From assembly GCA_934271195.1 (NCBI GenBank), contig CAKQRB010000021.1, positions 1 to 64,000 on the forward strand: a stretch of DNA of 64,000 nt, given 5' to 3'. The first letter of the stretch is position 1. Every line of letters begins with the position of its first letter. Positions 1-8,419 of the stretch are shown here, piece by piece. A program made the translations under genes and the position numbers. Below the pieces are notes generated by a model. It made no database searches. It saw only the letters and a list, made by a program, of their open reading frames with translations, and was not told the DNA's origin. The stretch is from an uncultured Alphaproteobacteria bacterium. Lineage in GTDB: Bacteria; Pseudomonadota; Alphaproteobacteria; RF32; CAG-239.

Positions 1-60
1 AGCCTTGGAACGTAGTGACCTTAACTTTGGGCTGAAAGCTTAGAAAATGAGGTTGGGCTT

Positions 61-250
61 GACTTTTGCTTACTTTTGGTCAAGCAAAAGTAAGAAAGAA
101 GAAAAAACAACTCTAAGAAGAAACCAAAACCAGAAAATTAAAATGGAAAGGCCGCGGCAAAAGGGACAAGAGGGCGAAAAAAGGCGGGGAGAGAAAAGGA
201 AAAGAAGCGAGCGGCGGAGGGAGAGAATGAGAGGGAAGGAGATAACTCCT
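61..250 (+). repeat. Dispersed purine-rich intergenic repeat, copy 1
   Basis: Non-coding stretch that is very purine-rich on the plus strand. It opens with a 9-bp inverted repeat (CTTACTTTT at 69-77, AAAAGTAAG at 86-94), contains AGAAGCGAGCGGCGGAGG, and closes with a small hairpin (AGGAG/CTCCT, 237-250). Recognisable relatives lie near 9750-10023 and 47290-47468 in the same orientation. The frame open at 47-307 is Lys/Arg/Glu low-complexity sequence and is not called a gene. The remaining bases of 1-360 hold only the tgt leader. Confidence 0.6.
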
Positions 251-300
251 GATGAAAAAATTAGAAAAGAAAAAGTGAATTCAGAGATAAGGAAAACTAA

Positions 301-1485
<1,185 letters not shown>

Positions 1486-1487
1486 AA

Positions 1488-2432
1488 ATGACAGAACATT
1501 GTCAGGATCAGCAGTTTATAAACAATTTTTTGAAAGAAAACCGCCAAGAGGGGTTGCGCGTATTTGTAGCCGGCGGCAGCCGCTCGGGTACGGAACCGGT
1601 TTATGTTGAAGAAGCATATAACCTCGGCAGTAAAATTGTCAAACTCGGCTTCAAGTTGGATTTCGGAGTTTCCAATTCCGGTATTATGGGAGCGGTTGCC
1701 CGCGGCGTTTTGGACGGCTGGAACAAAAAGAAAAATGCCGACGGCGTCAAAAGCCCGATTCAGGGCGTGACGACCGAGGCCTATTATGAATTGTATCCCA
1801 AAGATGATGAGCTTATCTGCCAGATTGACAACCTGATTTTTGCCAAAACGCTGGAAGAACGCAAACAAAAACTCCTGAATGCCGACTTTGTGGTTTTTGC
1901 CCCCGGCGGTGTCGGAACTTTGGACGAGCTGGCTTATGATTGTGTAGCCATGCAGGACGGATTTTTAGACTTCAAACCGTTTATTTTTTATAATATCGAC
2001 GGTTATTTTCATCATATTATGGAATATCTCAAGGAGATTGCGCTGAAAGGATTTGCCGACCCGATGCCTTTTATCGTGGTTGATAACAGCGAAGAGATCG
2101 GCATTGTCATGCGGTTGATAAAGCAGCGTTATACGCATAAAATGAACGGCAAAGAGGCTTATGTCAAAGTCCGTGAGCTGATTTATGACCTGCCGTATTT
2201 CATCAAGAAAAAAACGGACGACAGTATTTTTGTTGAAGATATTGACGCCGAAATTGTCCGTATCCGCACATTAGGCAGTCCGGAAGAGAAGCAGGAGCTG
2301 GAAGCCGCTGTCGAACAGGCCTATCTTGAAAAGGAAATTGAGCGAATGTACGAGCGCCTTGCCAAAACCGGCCGCGATACCTCGGTTGTCAGCGACAAAC
2401 TGACCAAGCTTAAAAAACGCCGCAAAAAATAA
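1488..2432 (+). CDS. LOG family protein (lysine-decarboxylase-like fold) with C-terminal extension
   Basis: The Rossmann-type core carries the PGGVGTLDEL motif (PGGxGTxxE) of LOG proteins, which include nucleotide 5'-monophosphate phosphoribohydrolases and related nucleotide-binding enzymes. An N-terminal FVAGGSRSGTEP loop and SGIMGAVARG fit the family. At 314 residues it is much longer than the usual 180-200. The extra 100 residues after about position 215 are charged and probably helical, ending LKKRRKK, with no domain I recognise. The start lies 2 nt after tgt, suggesting one transcript. The family is clear; the substrate is not. Confidence 0.85.
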   Translation: MTEHCQDQQFINNFLKENRQEGLRVFVAGGSRSGTEPVYVEEAYNLGSKIVKLGFKLDFGVSNSGIMGAVARGVLDGWNKKKNADGVKSPIQGVTTEAYYELYPKDDELICQIDNLIFAKTLEERKQKLLNADFVVFAPGGVGTLDELAYDCVAMQDGFLDFKPFIFYNIDGYFHHIMEYLKEIALKGFADPMPFIVVDNSEEIGIVMRLIKQRYTHKMNGKEAYVKVRELIYDLPYFIKKKTDDSIFVEDIDAEIVRIRTLGSPEEKQELEAAVEQAYLEKEIERMYERLAKTGRDTSVVSDKLTKLKKRRKK

Positions 2433-2440
2433 GCCGGTTT

Positions 2441-3064
2441 TTAAGCTTTTGACAAAAGATTGAGCGCCTTGTCTCTTTCCTGCGGATAGCGCTTGCGGAT
2501 AATGTTGTCCCTTTCTTTTGGAGCCATTTTTGTCAGCGCTGAAACATAAGCAATGCGGGCATCATACAACCGGTTGATAATCTCTCGGTCAGAACAGGAT
2601 GAAACGTCTGTTCCGAGTGCTTTTTGGACAATCAGAGCTGCCCGCCCGTGCTGAACGGCCATGGAATACAGCACGTCTTTCAGGACAGGGTGCCTTTCTT
2701 CCGGATTAAGCCCTTTTATCATGCCGATTTTTTTGAACAGCGGCCGGAGTTTCTGCTCAATAATAAAATCGTGCTGAGCCTGTACAAAATCTTCCTCTCT
2801 GGCAAGAGTTTGCCAAGCGTGCTCAAATGCTGCCGTTTTGTTGACGGCGCCGGTATGTCCGCCGGCATTTTGTAAAGCAGAGGCGTAAGTGATATAGCGG
2901 TCACAAGAGCTGAGAAATTTCAAAAAGTCTTTCATTGTGCCTTGCTTGGTTTCAATTTGATAAGTTCCGTAACTGTAACCGCCGGTCGTGTCATAACCGA
3001 TTGCCGCCGGATTGCCGTTTGACTCAAAAGAAGAACTCAATGTGCCGAGTTTGTAAGATGTCAT
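2441..3064 (-). CDS. Lysozyme-like protein related to VgrG-associated/phage muramidase domains
   Basis: A 207-residue protein with the pattern LGTLSSSFESNGNPAAIGYD then GGYSYGTYQI, followed by a helical region. This layout (ESxG near the N terminus and a SYGTYQ segment) is seen in lysozyme-like domains attached to VgrG spikes and phage baseplate proteins that act on peptidoglycan. No signal peptide is seen. An in-frame ATG lies at 3076, but it overlaps the Shine-Dalgarno GGAGAAA, so the start at 3064 is used. Its leader is identical over 49 bp to that of the gene at 3997-4635 and contains a terminator-like hairpin directly before the ribosome site. Enzymatic activity is inferred by resemblance only. 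Confidence 0.6.
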   Translation of the reverse strand: MTSYKLGTLSSSFESNGNPAAIGYDTTGGYSYGTYQIETKQGTMKDFLKFLSSCDRYITYASALQNAGGHTGAVNKTAAFEHAWQTLAREEDFVQAQHDFIIEQKLRPLFKKIGMIKGLNPEERHPVLKDVLYSMAVQHGRAALIVQKALGTDVSSCSDREIINRLYDARIAYVSALTKMAPKERDNIIRKRYPQERDKALNLLSKA

Positions 3065-3076
3065 GATTTTCTCCAT

Positions 3077-3107
3077 AAAAAAAGGCTCCTGCCGTTAAGC
3101 AGAAGCC
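3077..3107 (-). terminator. Intrinsic-terminator-like hairpin in the leader of the lysozyme-like gene
   Basis: On the minus strand a 9-bp stem (GGCTTCTGC/GCAGGAGCC, one G-U pair) is followed by seven T, then directly by ATGGAGAAAATCATG, the ribosome site and start of the gene at 3064. No promoter fits between hairpin and start, so any mRNA for this gene must pass it. The same element recurs at 4650-4680. Confidence 0.7.
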
Positions 3108-3112
3108 GGATT

Positions 3113-3140
3113 AAAAAATGCCCCGAATAAGATCCGGGGC
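3113..3140 (-). terminator. Second terminator-like hairpin upstream of the lysozyme-like gene
   Basis: GCCCCG/CGGGGC stem (3120-3125 with 3135-3140) followed on the minus strand by A and six T. It could end transcription from 3238-3561, or act with the hairpin at 3077-3107 as part of a two-terminator leader. Confidence 0.65.
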
Positions 3141-3164
3141 GGTTATCTTGTTATTTATAAACAG

Positions 3165-3192
3165 ATTATAATTACATTGTCTTGTAAAATAA
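3165..3192 (-). promoter_or_regulatory. Candidate promoter for the lysozyme-like gene
   Basis: TATAAT at 3165-3170 with a weak -35 TTATTT 16 bp away at 3187-3192. About 33 bp around the -10 resemble the promoter at 3973-4000, with the shared core ATTATAATCT followed by TTTATAAATAA on the minus strand. Confidence 0.45.
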
Positions 3193-3237
3193 TACATTAT
3201 TATAAGCTAAAGCGCTCATATACAGGGAGGAATGTAT

Positions 3238-3561
3238 TTATCCAAGCATAAAAATTTTAGGGTAAAAATACAATATGATGATATAATTTAATACAGCGAT
3301 AACAAAACAAGAAATTAAAAAAGCCTTTTGGCTCATTTTATGATCAATAAAAAATATCGAACATGCAGCAAGACTATAGACATAAAACCACCATGGAAAA
3401 AAATGAGGAAAAAAAATGAAGTGTATTAATGTTATATAGCTGATAATGGCAATGCCGGTTATAAAATACATTGTAATATTTACAAAAAACATGCCTAAGA
3501 ATAACGAAATATCCTTAATATAACCCCATATTGTATCAGGTGGCTGCTTTATAATTTTCAT
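3238..3561 (-). CDS. Small hydrophobic membrane protein (107 aa)
   Basis: Begins MKIIKQPPDTIWGYIK and then has three or four hydrophobic stretches rich in Ile, Phe and Tyr, so it should sit in the inner membrane. No known family is recognised. The start at 3561 follows GAGGAGAAAGTA; a longer frame to 3612 lacks a ribosome site. It follows a second small membrane protein (3627-3938) in the same direction and lies between two effector-like genes, which makes an immunity role conceivable but unproven. Low GC compared with neighbours suggests an accessory gene. Confidence 0.65.
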   Translation of the reverse strand: MKIIKQPPDTIWGYIKDISLFLGMFFVNITMYFITGIAIISYITLIHFIFFPHFFPWWFYVYSLAACSIFFIDHKMSQKAFLISCFVIAVLNYIIILYFYPKIFMLG

Positions 3562-3626
3562 TACTTTCTCCTCAGTTACTATGCGTAATAATGCAATAAT
3601 ACCAAATGACAATTAAAGTTTGTTTT

Positions 3627-3938
3627 TTAATAACAAATATTAAATCCGTCGCAAAGAGTTTTTGTAATCTCTCCCGGATAGCAAAAGACTAGAATCCAAT
3701 GATTGATAAAAGCATAGATACTTAACATCAAATACCAAGTCTTATTTATGCCATTTTTGTTTCTGTATATAACCAATCCCCCAATAGTAGTGGCAAAATA
3801 TATAAACAGAACAGAGAAAAACGATTGGGAAAAAATGATTAAACGGGATAATATATAAAATTCTAATAATAAATAGCATTGCAATAGGGCAATGGATAGC
3901 CCCCATATTTCAGAACAAACTTTTTTTATCCGAGACAT
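3627..3938 (-). CDS. Small hydrophobic membrane protein (103 aa)
   Basis: Begins MSRIKKVCSEIWGLSIALL, with about three membrane segments and a short soluble C terminus containing Cys (ending DGFNICY). No family recognised. The start at 3938 is preceded by GGGAAGAAAT, and a good promoter (TTGATT, 16 bp, TATAAT) lies at 3973-4000. Size, composition and position match the neighbouring membrane protein at 3238-3561. The two may be related or form a pair next to effector-like genes. Confidence 0.65.
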   Translation of the reverse strand: MSRIKKVCSEIWGLSIALLQCYLLLEFYILSRLIIFSQSFFSVLFIYFATTIGGLVIYRNKNGINKTWYLMLSIYAFINHWILVFCYPGEITKTLCDGFNICY

Positions 3939-3972
3939 AATATTTCTTCCCAAACTTTTTATTTATAAAAAG

Positions 3973-4000
3973 ATTATAATTGTATTGTTATATAAATCAA
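3973..4000 (-). promoter_or_regulatory. Sigma-70-type promoter for the small membrane protein genes
   Basis: Minus strand -35 TTGATT (3995-4000), 16-bp spacer, -10 TATAAT (3973-3978). It overlaps the last codons of the gene at 3997-4635 and would drive 3627-3938 and then 3238-3561. Confidence 0.6.
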
Positions 4001-4635
4001 TAGTTATAATCACTGTCACCGTCTTGCCAGAAAGAAGATAGCGCATTATTAAGAGATGAGTCTGCAATGCCTTCGCCAATTTCTTTTAGTAATTTTCTTG
4101 CATTTGCAGGAATATGAGGGTTTGAAGCTAACGTTGCGACACCTTTAATTTGAGGTAGTTTTTGGATGCCCCAATTAGCCGCCCCGGCACTGGCAGCGCC
4201 AATGACAGTGCTTTTCAGATGAGAAGATATATCTTTTTCTCCTGTTCCCAAACCGGCGACGGTTCCAAGGCCTATAGGTTCCAATCTTCCTAAAGCGGCT
4301 ATTCGTGCCGGACTGTAATATGCTCCGATGAATTCGGATAAAGCCGTTGATATCGGATAATTATCATTGCACCAGTTTAAATGATTGCGATTCAAGTCTC
4401 GTGCTGTTTGGTAATTTTGGCTGACAGACGGAAACGGATTTTTCAGTTCACTGACATCATCCAACGCTTTACCGGTTGCATATCCTGCACCGACTATTTC
4501 GTCTCCCCAGCCCAAAGTATATCCTTGGTATCCGCCGTCGGCAATGCAGCCGATTCTGTTGAAAGCTTTATTTTTTAGAGTATTTTCCTGCGAATAGTAA
4601 TTTCCTCTAAGTAATTTTCCGATAGATTTTGACAT
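3997..4635 (-). CDS. Phage ejection-protein-like / toxin-like protein (212 aa)
   Basis: Contains GWGDEIVGAGYATGKAL followed by a charged YQTARDLNRNHLNWCNDNYP segment. This GxGDE...(Y)xxxRxxNxxxxxxxP arrangement is seen in phage internal or tail-associated proteins and related toxin N termini. The C-terminal half has small-residue hydrophobic stretches (VIGAASAGAANWG) that could insert in a membrane. No signal peptide. The start at 4635 has GGAGAAAAC upstream, in a 49-bp leader identical to that of the lysozyme-like gene. Two small membrane proteins follow on the same strand. The family link is by pattern only. Confidence 0.55.
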   Translation of the reverse strand: MSKSIGKLLRGNYYSQENTLKNKAFNRIGCIADGGYQGYTLGWGDEIVGAGYATGKALDDVSELKNPFPSVSQNYQTARDLNRNHLNWCNDNYPISTALSEFIGAYYSPARIAALGRLEPIGLGTVAGLGTGEKDISSHLKSTVIGAASAGAANWGIQKLPQIKGVATLASNPHIPANARKLLKEIGEGIADSSLNNALSSFWQDGDSDYNY

Positions 4636-4649
4636 AATGTTTTCTCCAT

Positions 4650-4680
4650 AAAAAAAGGCTCCTGCCGTTAAGCAGAAGCC
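4650..4680 (-). terminator. Terminator-like hairpin directly before the start of the phage-like gene
   Basis: Same sequence as 3077-3107: GGCTTCTGC/GCAGGAGCC stem and seven T on the minus strand, followed by ATGGAGAAAACATTATG. The whole identical block spans 4640-4688 (copy at 3067-3115). Confidence 0.7.
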
Positions 4681-4683
4681 GGA

Positions 4684-4770
4684 TTAAATAAAAAAACGGT
4701 TACTGAAAATAAAAACAAAAAAAAGCCGATGCAACCACATCGGCTTACGGTGCACACACTTACACACCAT
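4684..4770 (-). other. Possible 28-codon leader reading frame
   Basis: An ATG at 4770 opens 28 codons (starting MVCKCVHRKPMWLHRLF) ending at TAA 4684, inside the leader of the gene at 3997-4635. The candidate promoter at 4778-4806 would start RNA at or within a few bases of this ATG, so it would be leaderless. The frame runs through the hairpin at 4725-4744. It may be a leader peptide or chance. Confidence 0.25.
4715..4744 (-). terminator. Strong terminator between leader promoter and phage-like gene
   Basis: Stem GCCGATG/CATCGGC (4725-4731 with 4738-4744), extended by A-T pairs, followed on the minus strand by eight T. RNA from the promoter at 4778-4806 ending here would be only about 55 nt long. 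Confidence 0.7.
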
Positions 4771-4777
4771 AATAAAA

Positions 4778-4806
4778 CTAATAACGTACAGTGACACTCA
4801 TGTCAA
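4778..4806 (-). promoter_or_regulatory. Promoter with overlapping inverted repeat upstream of the phage-like gene
   Basis: Minus strand -35 TTGACA (4801-4806), 17-bp spacer, -10 TATTAG (4778-4783). The -35 is embedded in the dyad TGACA-TGAG-TGTCA, which could be a repressor site. Confidence 0.55.
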
Positions 4807-4839
4807 TATGGCTGTCAGATATATGTGGATAAAGCAAAA

Positions 4840-4874
4840 AAGACAAAGCCCCGTATCAGTCACGATACAGAGCT
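4840..4874 (-). terminator. Terminator of the DUF5662-like gene
   Basis: Minus-strand hairpin AAGCTCTGTATC/GATACGGGGCTT with G-U pairs, followed by a T-rich stretch, 12 nt after the stop at 4887. Confidence 0.65.
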
Positions 4875-4886
4875 TTTGTTTAATCC

Positions 4887-5375
4887 TTATCGGTATTTCA
4901 ATAATGTATACCCGTAATGCTTAATCTTTTTTTCTGCTTCTTCAAAACTGCATAATCCCAGATTAACCGCTTGCAAAACAGCCGCTTCGTCAACCAGCTT
5001 TAACTTCAGCATTACCGGCAGAACCTTGTCTTCCATTTTTGGATACCATTTCAGCATTGTGGCAAAAGCTCGCAGGGGTTTATCCGGCTTGGTCAGTGAG
5101 GCGCATTCCCAGTCAATGACCATCTCCCGATAATCCTTTTCGTTCTGGCAATGCTTTCCTTCATATTCGGTATGATGCCGCGAGTGCCGGCGGTGAATCC
5201 CCTGAACCTCTTCCACGTCCAGCCACGGAAGCCAGTATAAAAACAGCTTGTCCAGATCATGCCTCAGGCCTTTGAACGTGTTATGTCCCAAAACCTTTTT
5301 TTCAATTTTCAAAAAAGCCAGCTTGTGCCGCCAGGTGTACAAAAAATAATCAACGCGAATTGCTATAGAACTCAT
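4887..5375 (-). CDS. DUF5662-like protein
   Basis: A 162-residue soluble protein with His/Asp-rich motifs GLRHDLDKLFLYW, HRRHSRHHTEY and MVIDWECASLTKPDKP. This resembles DUF5662, whose conserved His and Asp residues look like a metal site of HD type; no function is established for the family as far as I know. The C-terminal 50 residues are helical (FEEAEKKIKHYGY). It stands alone on the minus strand with its own terminator, divergent from the ABC exporter gene at 5514. The start codon is the first ATG, without a strong ribosome site. Confidence 0.6.
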   Translation of the reverse strand: MSSIAIRVDYFLYTWRHKLAFLKIEKKVLGHNTFKGLRHDLDKLFLYWLPWLDVEEVQGIHRRHSRHHTEYEGKHCQNEKDYREMVIDWECASLTKPDKPLRAFATMLKWYPKMEDKVLPVMLKLKLVDEAAVLQAVNLGLCSFEEAEKKIKHYGYTLLKYR

Positions 5376-5513
5376 AAATTAAAATAAAACATACATATTC
5401 AATAACGCAATATCCTATTGCAAAATTTTGTCAATTTGCGGCTTAAGAAAGGCTTTGGCTTTTTTTATATTTTATGCTAAACTGACACTGTTTTTTTACA
5501 GGCGGAGATAAAT

Positions 5514-7271
5514 ATGGAAACCGGCGTTACCAGATTTTTATGGAAATATACCAAAAAGCTTAAATTATGGTGCTTTCTGGTCGTTCTGACTTTTGCATTG
5601 GCAACAGTGCTGGGCAGAATGTTTAACTATTTCAGCGCCCGAATGGTAGACCTGATTGCTTCTGCGCCGGCAGATTCTCAAACCATGCGCACGCTGCTTC
5701 TCCTCAGCGGCGGAATTTTTGCCGCCATCTCCCTCCAAAGTCTGGTTGAAATTGCGCAACGCCTGATAAACGTGCGTTTTATGCCTTACTATCTGAGCAA
5801 AGTTTCACGCGATTTGTTCAGCCATGCCCATAAACATTCTTCTTCCTTTTTTGCAGAAGAAATGGCCGGAAATATCGCCGGCAAAATCAAAAATATCATC
5901 AATAATACCGAGCAGGCTTATTTTCATATTCTCTACGGCCTGCTGTCGCCGGTTTTGAGCTTTGTCATCAATATTGTGTTTATCTATACGGTCAACGTCG
6001 AACTTGCGCTGTGTTTTACGGTTGTCACGCTGCTTTTTGCCGCACTGATGATCTGGCTCAAACGCAAACTTATACCGTTTTCCGAGCGCAAAAACAAACT
6101 GAGTTCGGAATCTACGGGTGTCATGGTTGACAGCATTACCAACTCCGATTTGGTTAAAAACTTTAGCAATTATCTTTATGAAAAACACCGCTATTACAGT
6201 TCCGTCAATAAGATGATGAAAGCCCTGCGGACGGAAGAACTGAAGTCCTCGCGCATAGATTATGCCGTCAAGGTCGCGTTTGATATCATGACGGTCAGTT
6301 TTATCCTGCTGGTTTTTTATTATTGGTATGCCCAAAACATCAGCGTCGGCGGTGTTGTGTTGGTTTTGTCACTCATCAGTTCGATGATTCACGTCGTGGC
6401 CAATATCAGTATGTTTACCACTCGCTTTGTTCAAGTAGTCGGCGGCATTCGCGACGGCCTGAAACTTCTGGCCAAACCCTGCGAGGTCACGGATAAAGCC
6501 GGTGCCAAAAGCATTAATGTCGGCAAGGCCGATATCCGGATTTGTAATTTGAACTATCACTATAAAGAAGCCAATGCTTTGTTTAAAGACTTTTCCCTGC
6601 ATATTAAGGCCGGTGAAAAAATCGGGCTGGTCGGCCATTCCGGATCGGGAAAATCCACGCTTGTCCGGCTGCTGTCGCGCTACTATGACGTTCAGTCCGG
6701 TGAGATTCTGATTGACGGGCAAAATATTGCCGATGTAACGCAGTCCTCGCTGCGCCGCAATATTGCCCTGATTCCGCAAGACCCGAGCCTGTTCCACCGC
6801 AGTATCATGGAAAACATCCGCTATGGCCGGCTTTCGGCTACGGATGAGGAAGTTTACGAGGCTGCACGTCAGGCTTTTTGCCATGATTTTATCTTAAAAA
6901 TGCCACAGGGCTATGGCAGCAAAGTCGGCGAGCGCGGCGTTATGCTCTCCGGCGGCGAGAGGCAGAGAATAGCCATTGCGCGGGCAATTTTGAAAAACGC
7001 CCCGATTTTGATTCTGGACGAGGCCACCTCGGCGCTGGACAGTGAGAGCGAACATTGTATTCAAGAATCTTTAAGAAAGCTGATGAAAGGCAAAACCGTC
7101 ATTGCCGTTGCGCACCGTCTGTCCACGTTGAAAGAAATGGATCGTATTATTGTTATGGACAACGGCAAAATCATAGAAGAGGGAACGCATCCGGCGCTGA
7201 TTCGTAAAAAAGGCGCTTATTACGGATTTTATAATATGCAGGTTTCCGGTTTTGTGCAGGAGGCTCAATAG
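5514..7271 (+). CDS. ABC exporter, fused membrane and ATPase domains
   Basis: A 585-residue half-transporter. The N-terminal 320 residues form a six-helix type-I exporter domain, and the C-terminal half is the ATPase with Walker A GHSGSGKST, Q-loop IPQDPSLF, signature LSGGERQRIAIARA, Walker B ILILDEAT and H-loop AHRLSTL. It would act as a homodimer in the inner membrane. The layout is shared by MsbA-type lipid flippases and by peptide or drug exporters, and the sequence does not settle the substrate. The start at 5514 has GGCGGAGAT upstream. No partner half-transporter is encoded nearby. Confidence 0.93.
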   Translation: METGVTRFLWKYTKKLKLWCFLVVLTFALATVLGRMFNYFSARMVDLIASAPADSQTMRTLLLLSGGIFAAISLQSLVEIAQRLINVRFMPYYLSKVSRDLFSHAHKHSSSFFAEEMAGNIAGKIKNIINNTEQAYFHILYGLLSPVLSFVINIVFIYTVNVELALCFTVVTLLFAALMIWLKRKLIPFSERKNKLSSESTGVMVDSITNSDLVKNFSNYLYEKHRYYSSVNKMMKALRTEELKSSRIDYAVKVAFDIMTVSFILLVFYYWYAQNISVGGVVLVLSLISSMIHVVANISMFTTRFVQVVGGIRDGLKLLAKPCEVTDKAGAKSINVGKADIRICNLNYHYKEANALFKDFSLHIKAGEKIGLVGHSGSGKSTLVRLLSRYYDVQSGEILIDGQNIADVTQSSLRRNIALIPQDPSLFHRSIMENIRYGRLSATDEEVYEAARQAFCHDFILKMPQGYGSKVGERGVMLSGGERQRIAIARAILKNAPILILDEATSALDSESEHCIQESLRKLMKGKTVIAVAHRLSTLKEMDRIIVMDNGKIIEEGTHPALIRKKGAYYGFYNMQVSGFVQEAQ

Positions 7272-7333
7272 TTTTTTAACAAAATTGCGCTATATTGTCT
7301 TAAACTGAAACGATAATAATCCGGAGTTGTGCT

Positions 7334-8410
7334 ATGCGCGAGAAGTTAAAATTTGTTTGGGAGGCAGTTTGCTATGCTTTTTCAGGTCTCTCCAAAGCGT
7401 TGAAACCTGTTATGATGCGGCTTTGTGATCTGCGGGAAAAACTGTCCGCCGCTTACTATAAGAAAACTGAACTGCATTTAACCCTGCATGGCCGATTGCG
7501 CGAACAGATTATATCTGGGAAGCTGCTCCTTGTTGCGCGTATTTTTCTGATCTTTTTTATGATTGCGCAGGCCTTTGCCGTCTATTACGTCATTCCGCGT
7601 ATGAATGTTCTGATCGCCATGCTGATTTTATATCTCCCGCTGTCTATCTTGGTTATTCGCGGCTATCGTCTGGCTTTGTTGCTGGTGATTCCTATTTCTT
7701 TTTATATTATGGTACGCTATCAGCTGCAAAATTACGTGACCATAACGGTCGGCTCGTCCTGTACCCTGCTTTTGCTGCTGCTGGGATATTTTAACTTTAA
7801 GTTGGAAAACACCAAAAGCCTGTTGCAGCGACAGGGGCTTCTGCCCAAACCGGAAGGGACATTCTGGCGCGATTTTGCATTTTCTTTGCTGTTGTTCGGC
7901 ATTTTGAACGTCTATACCACATTATATAACAATATGCAGGAAAAAGCCCATAAAGAGGCTCTCGAACAGGCGCATAAAAAACTGATGGAAGCTGCCGGCT
8001 ATGTTGTCTATCACCAGCGGGCATACAGCGATTATTGCAAAAAAGAAGGTTGGCAGGTCAAGCTTTATCCACAGGCTTTCAATGACAAGTTTGCCGCCGA
8101 AGTCAAAAATATAGAAATCAAATTGTCCGAGCAGCAAACCAGCCTGAAGAAAATTTATGACAATGCCCGCGGCACCAATTGGTCAAAAACTTTGCGTCAG
8201 GTAGTCGAAGAAATTAATAACATTCGTGAAGACGCTATCATCCGCCGCTTTGCCAAAGAACTCAAACTCCCTGTGGCCGAAGTCAGGATGACCTCGGAAA
8301 TGGACGATACCATGACCATGAAAGAGGCCTGCAAACTGTTTGATGAAGAACACGACAAATATCTTGCCGCCGATCGTCCGGAATTCGGGGTTATTTCTAT
8401 GTTTAAGTAA
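7334..8410 (+). CDS. Membrane protein of unknown function (358 aa)
   Basis: Charged N-terminal 55 residues, then four or five membrane helices between about residues 62 and 150, another near residue 185, then a soluble helical C-terminal domain of about 150 residues (QEKAHKEALEQAHKKLMEAAG... DEEHDKYLAADRPEFG). No family recognised. It lies 62 nt after the ABC exporter gene and 9 nt before the SpmA/SpmB gene, so it probably shares a transcript with the latter. GC and codon use match the surrounding core genes. Confidence 0.75.
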   Translation: MREKLKFVWEAVCYAFSGLSKALKPVMMRLCDLREKLSAAYYKKTELHLTLHGRLREQIISGKLLLVARIFLIFFMIAQAFAVYYVIPRMNVLIAMLILYLPLSILVIRGYRLALLLVIPISFYIMVRYQLQNYVTITVGSSCTLLLLLLGYFNFKLENTKSLLQRQGLLPKPEGTFWRDFAFSLLLFGILNVYTTLYNNMQEKAHKEALEQAHKKLMEAAGYVVYHQRAYSDYCKKEGWQVKLYPQAFNDKFAAEVKNIEIKLSEQQTSLKKIYDNARGTNWSKTLRQVVEEINNIREDAIIRRFAKELKLPVAEVRMTSEMDDTMTMKEACKLFDEEHDKYLAADRPEFGVISMFK

Positions 8411-8419
8411 GGGGGAACA

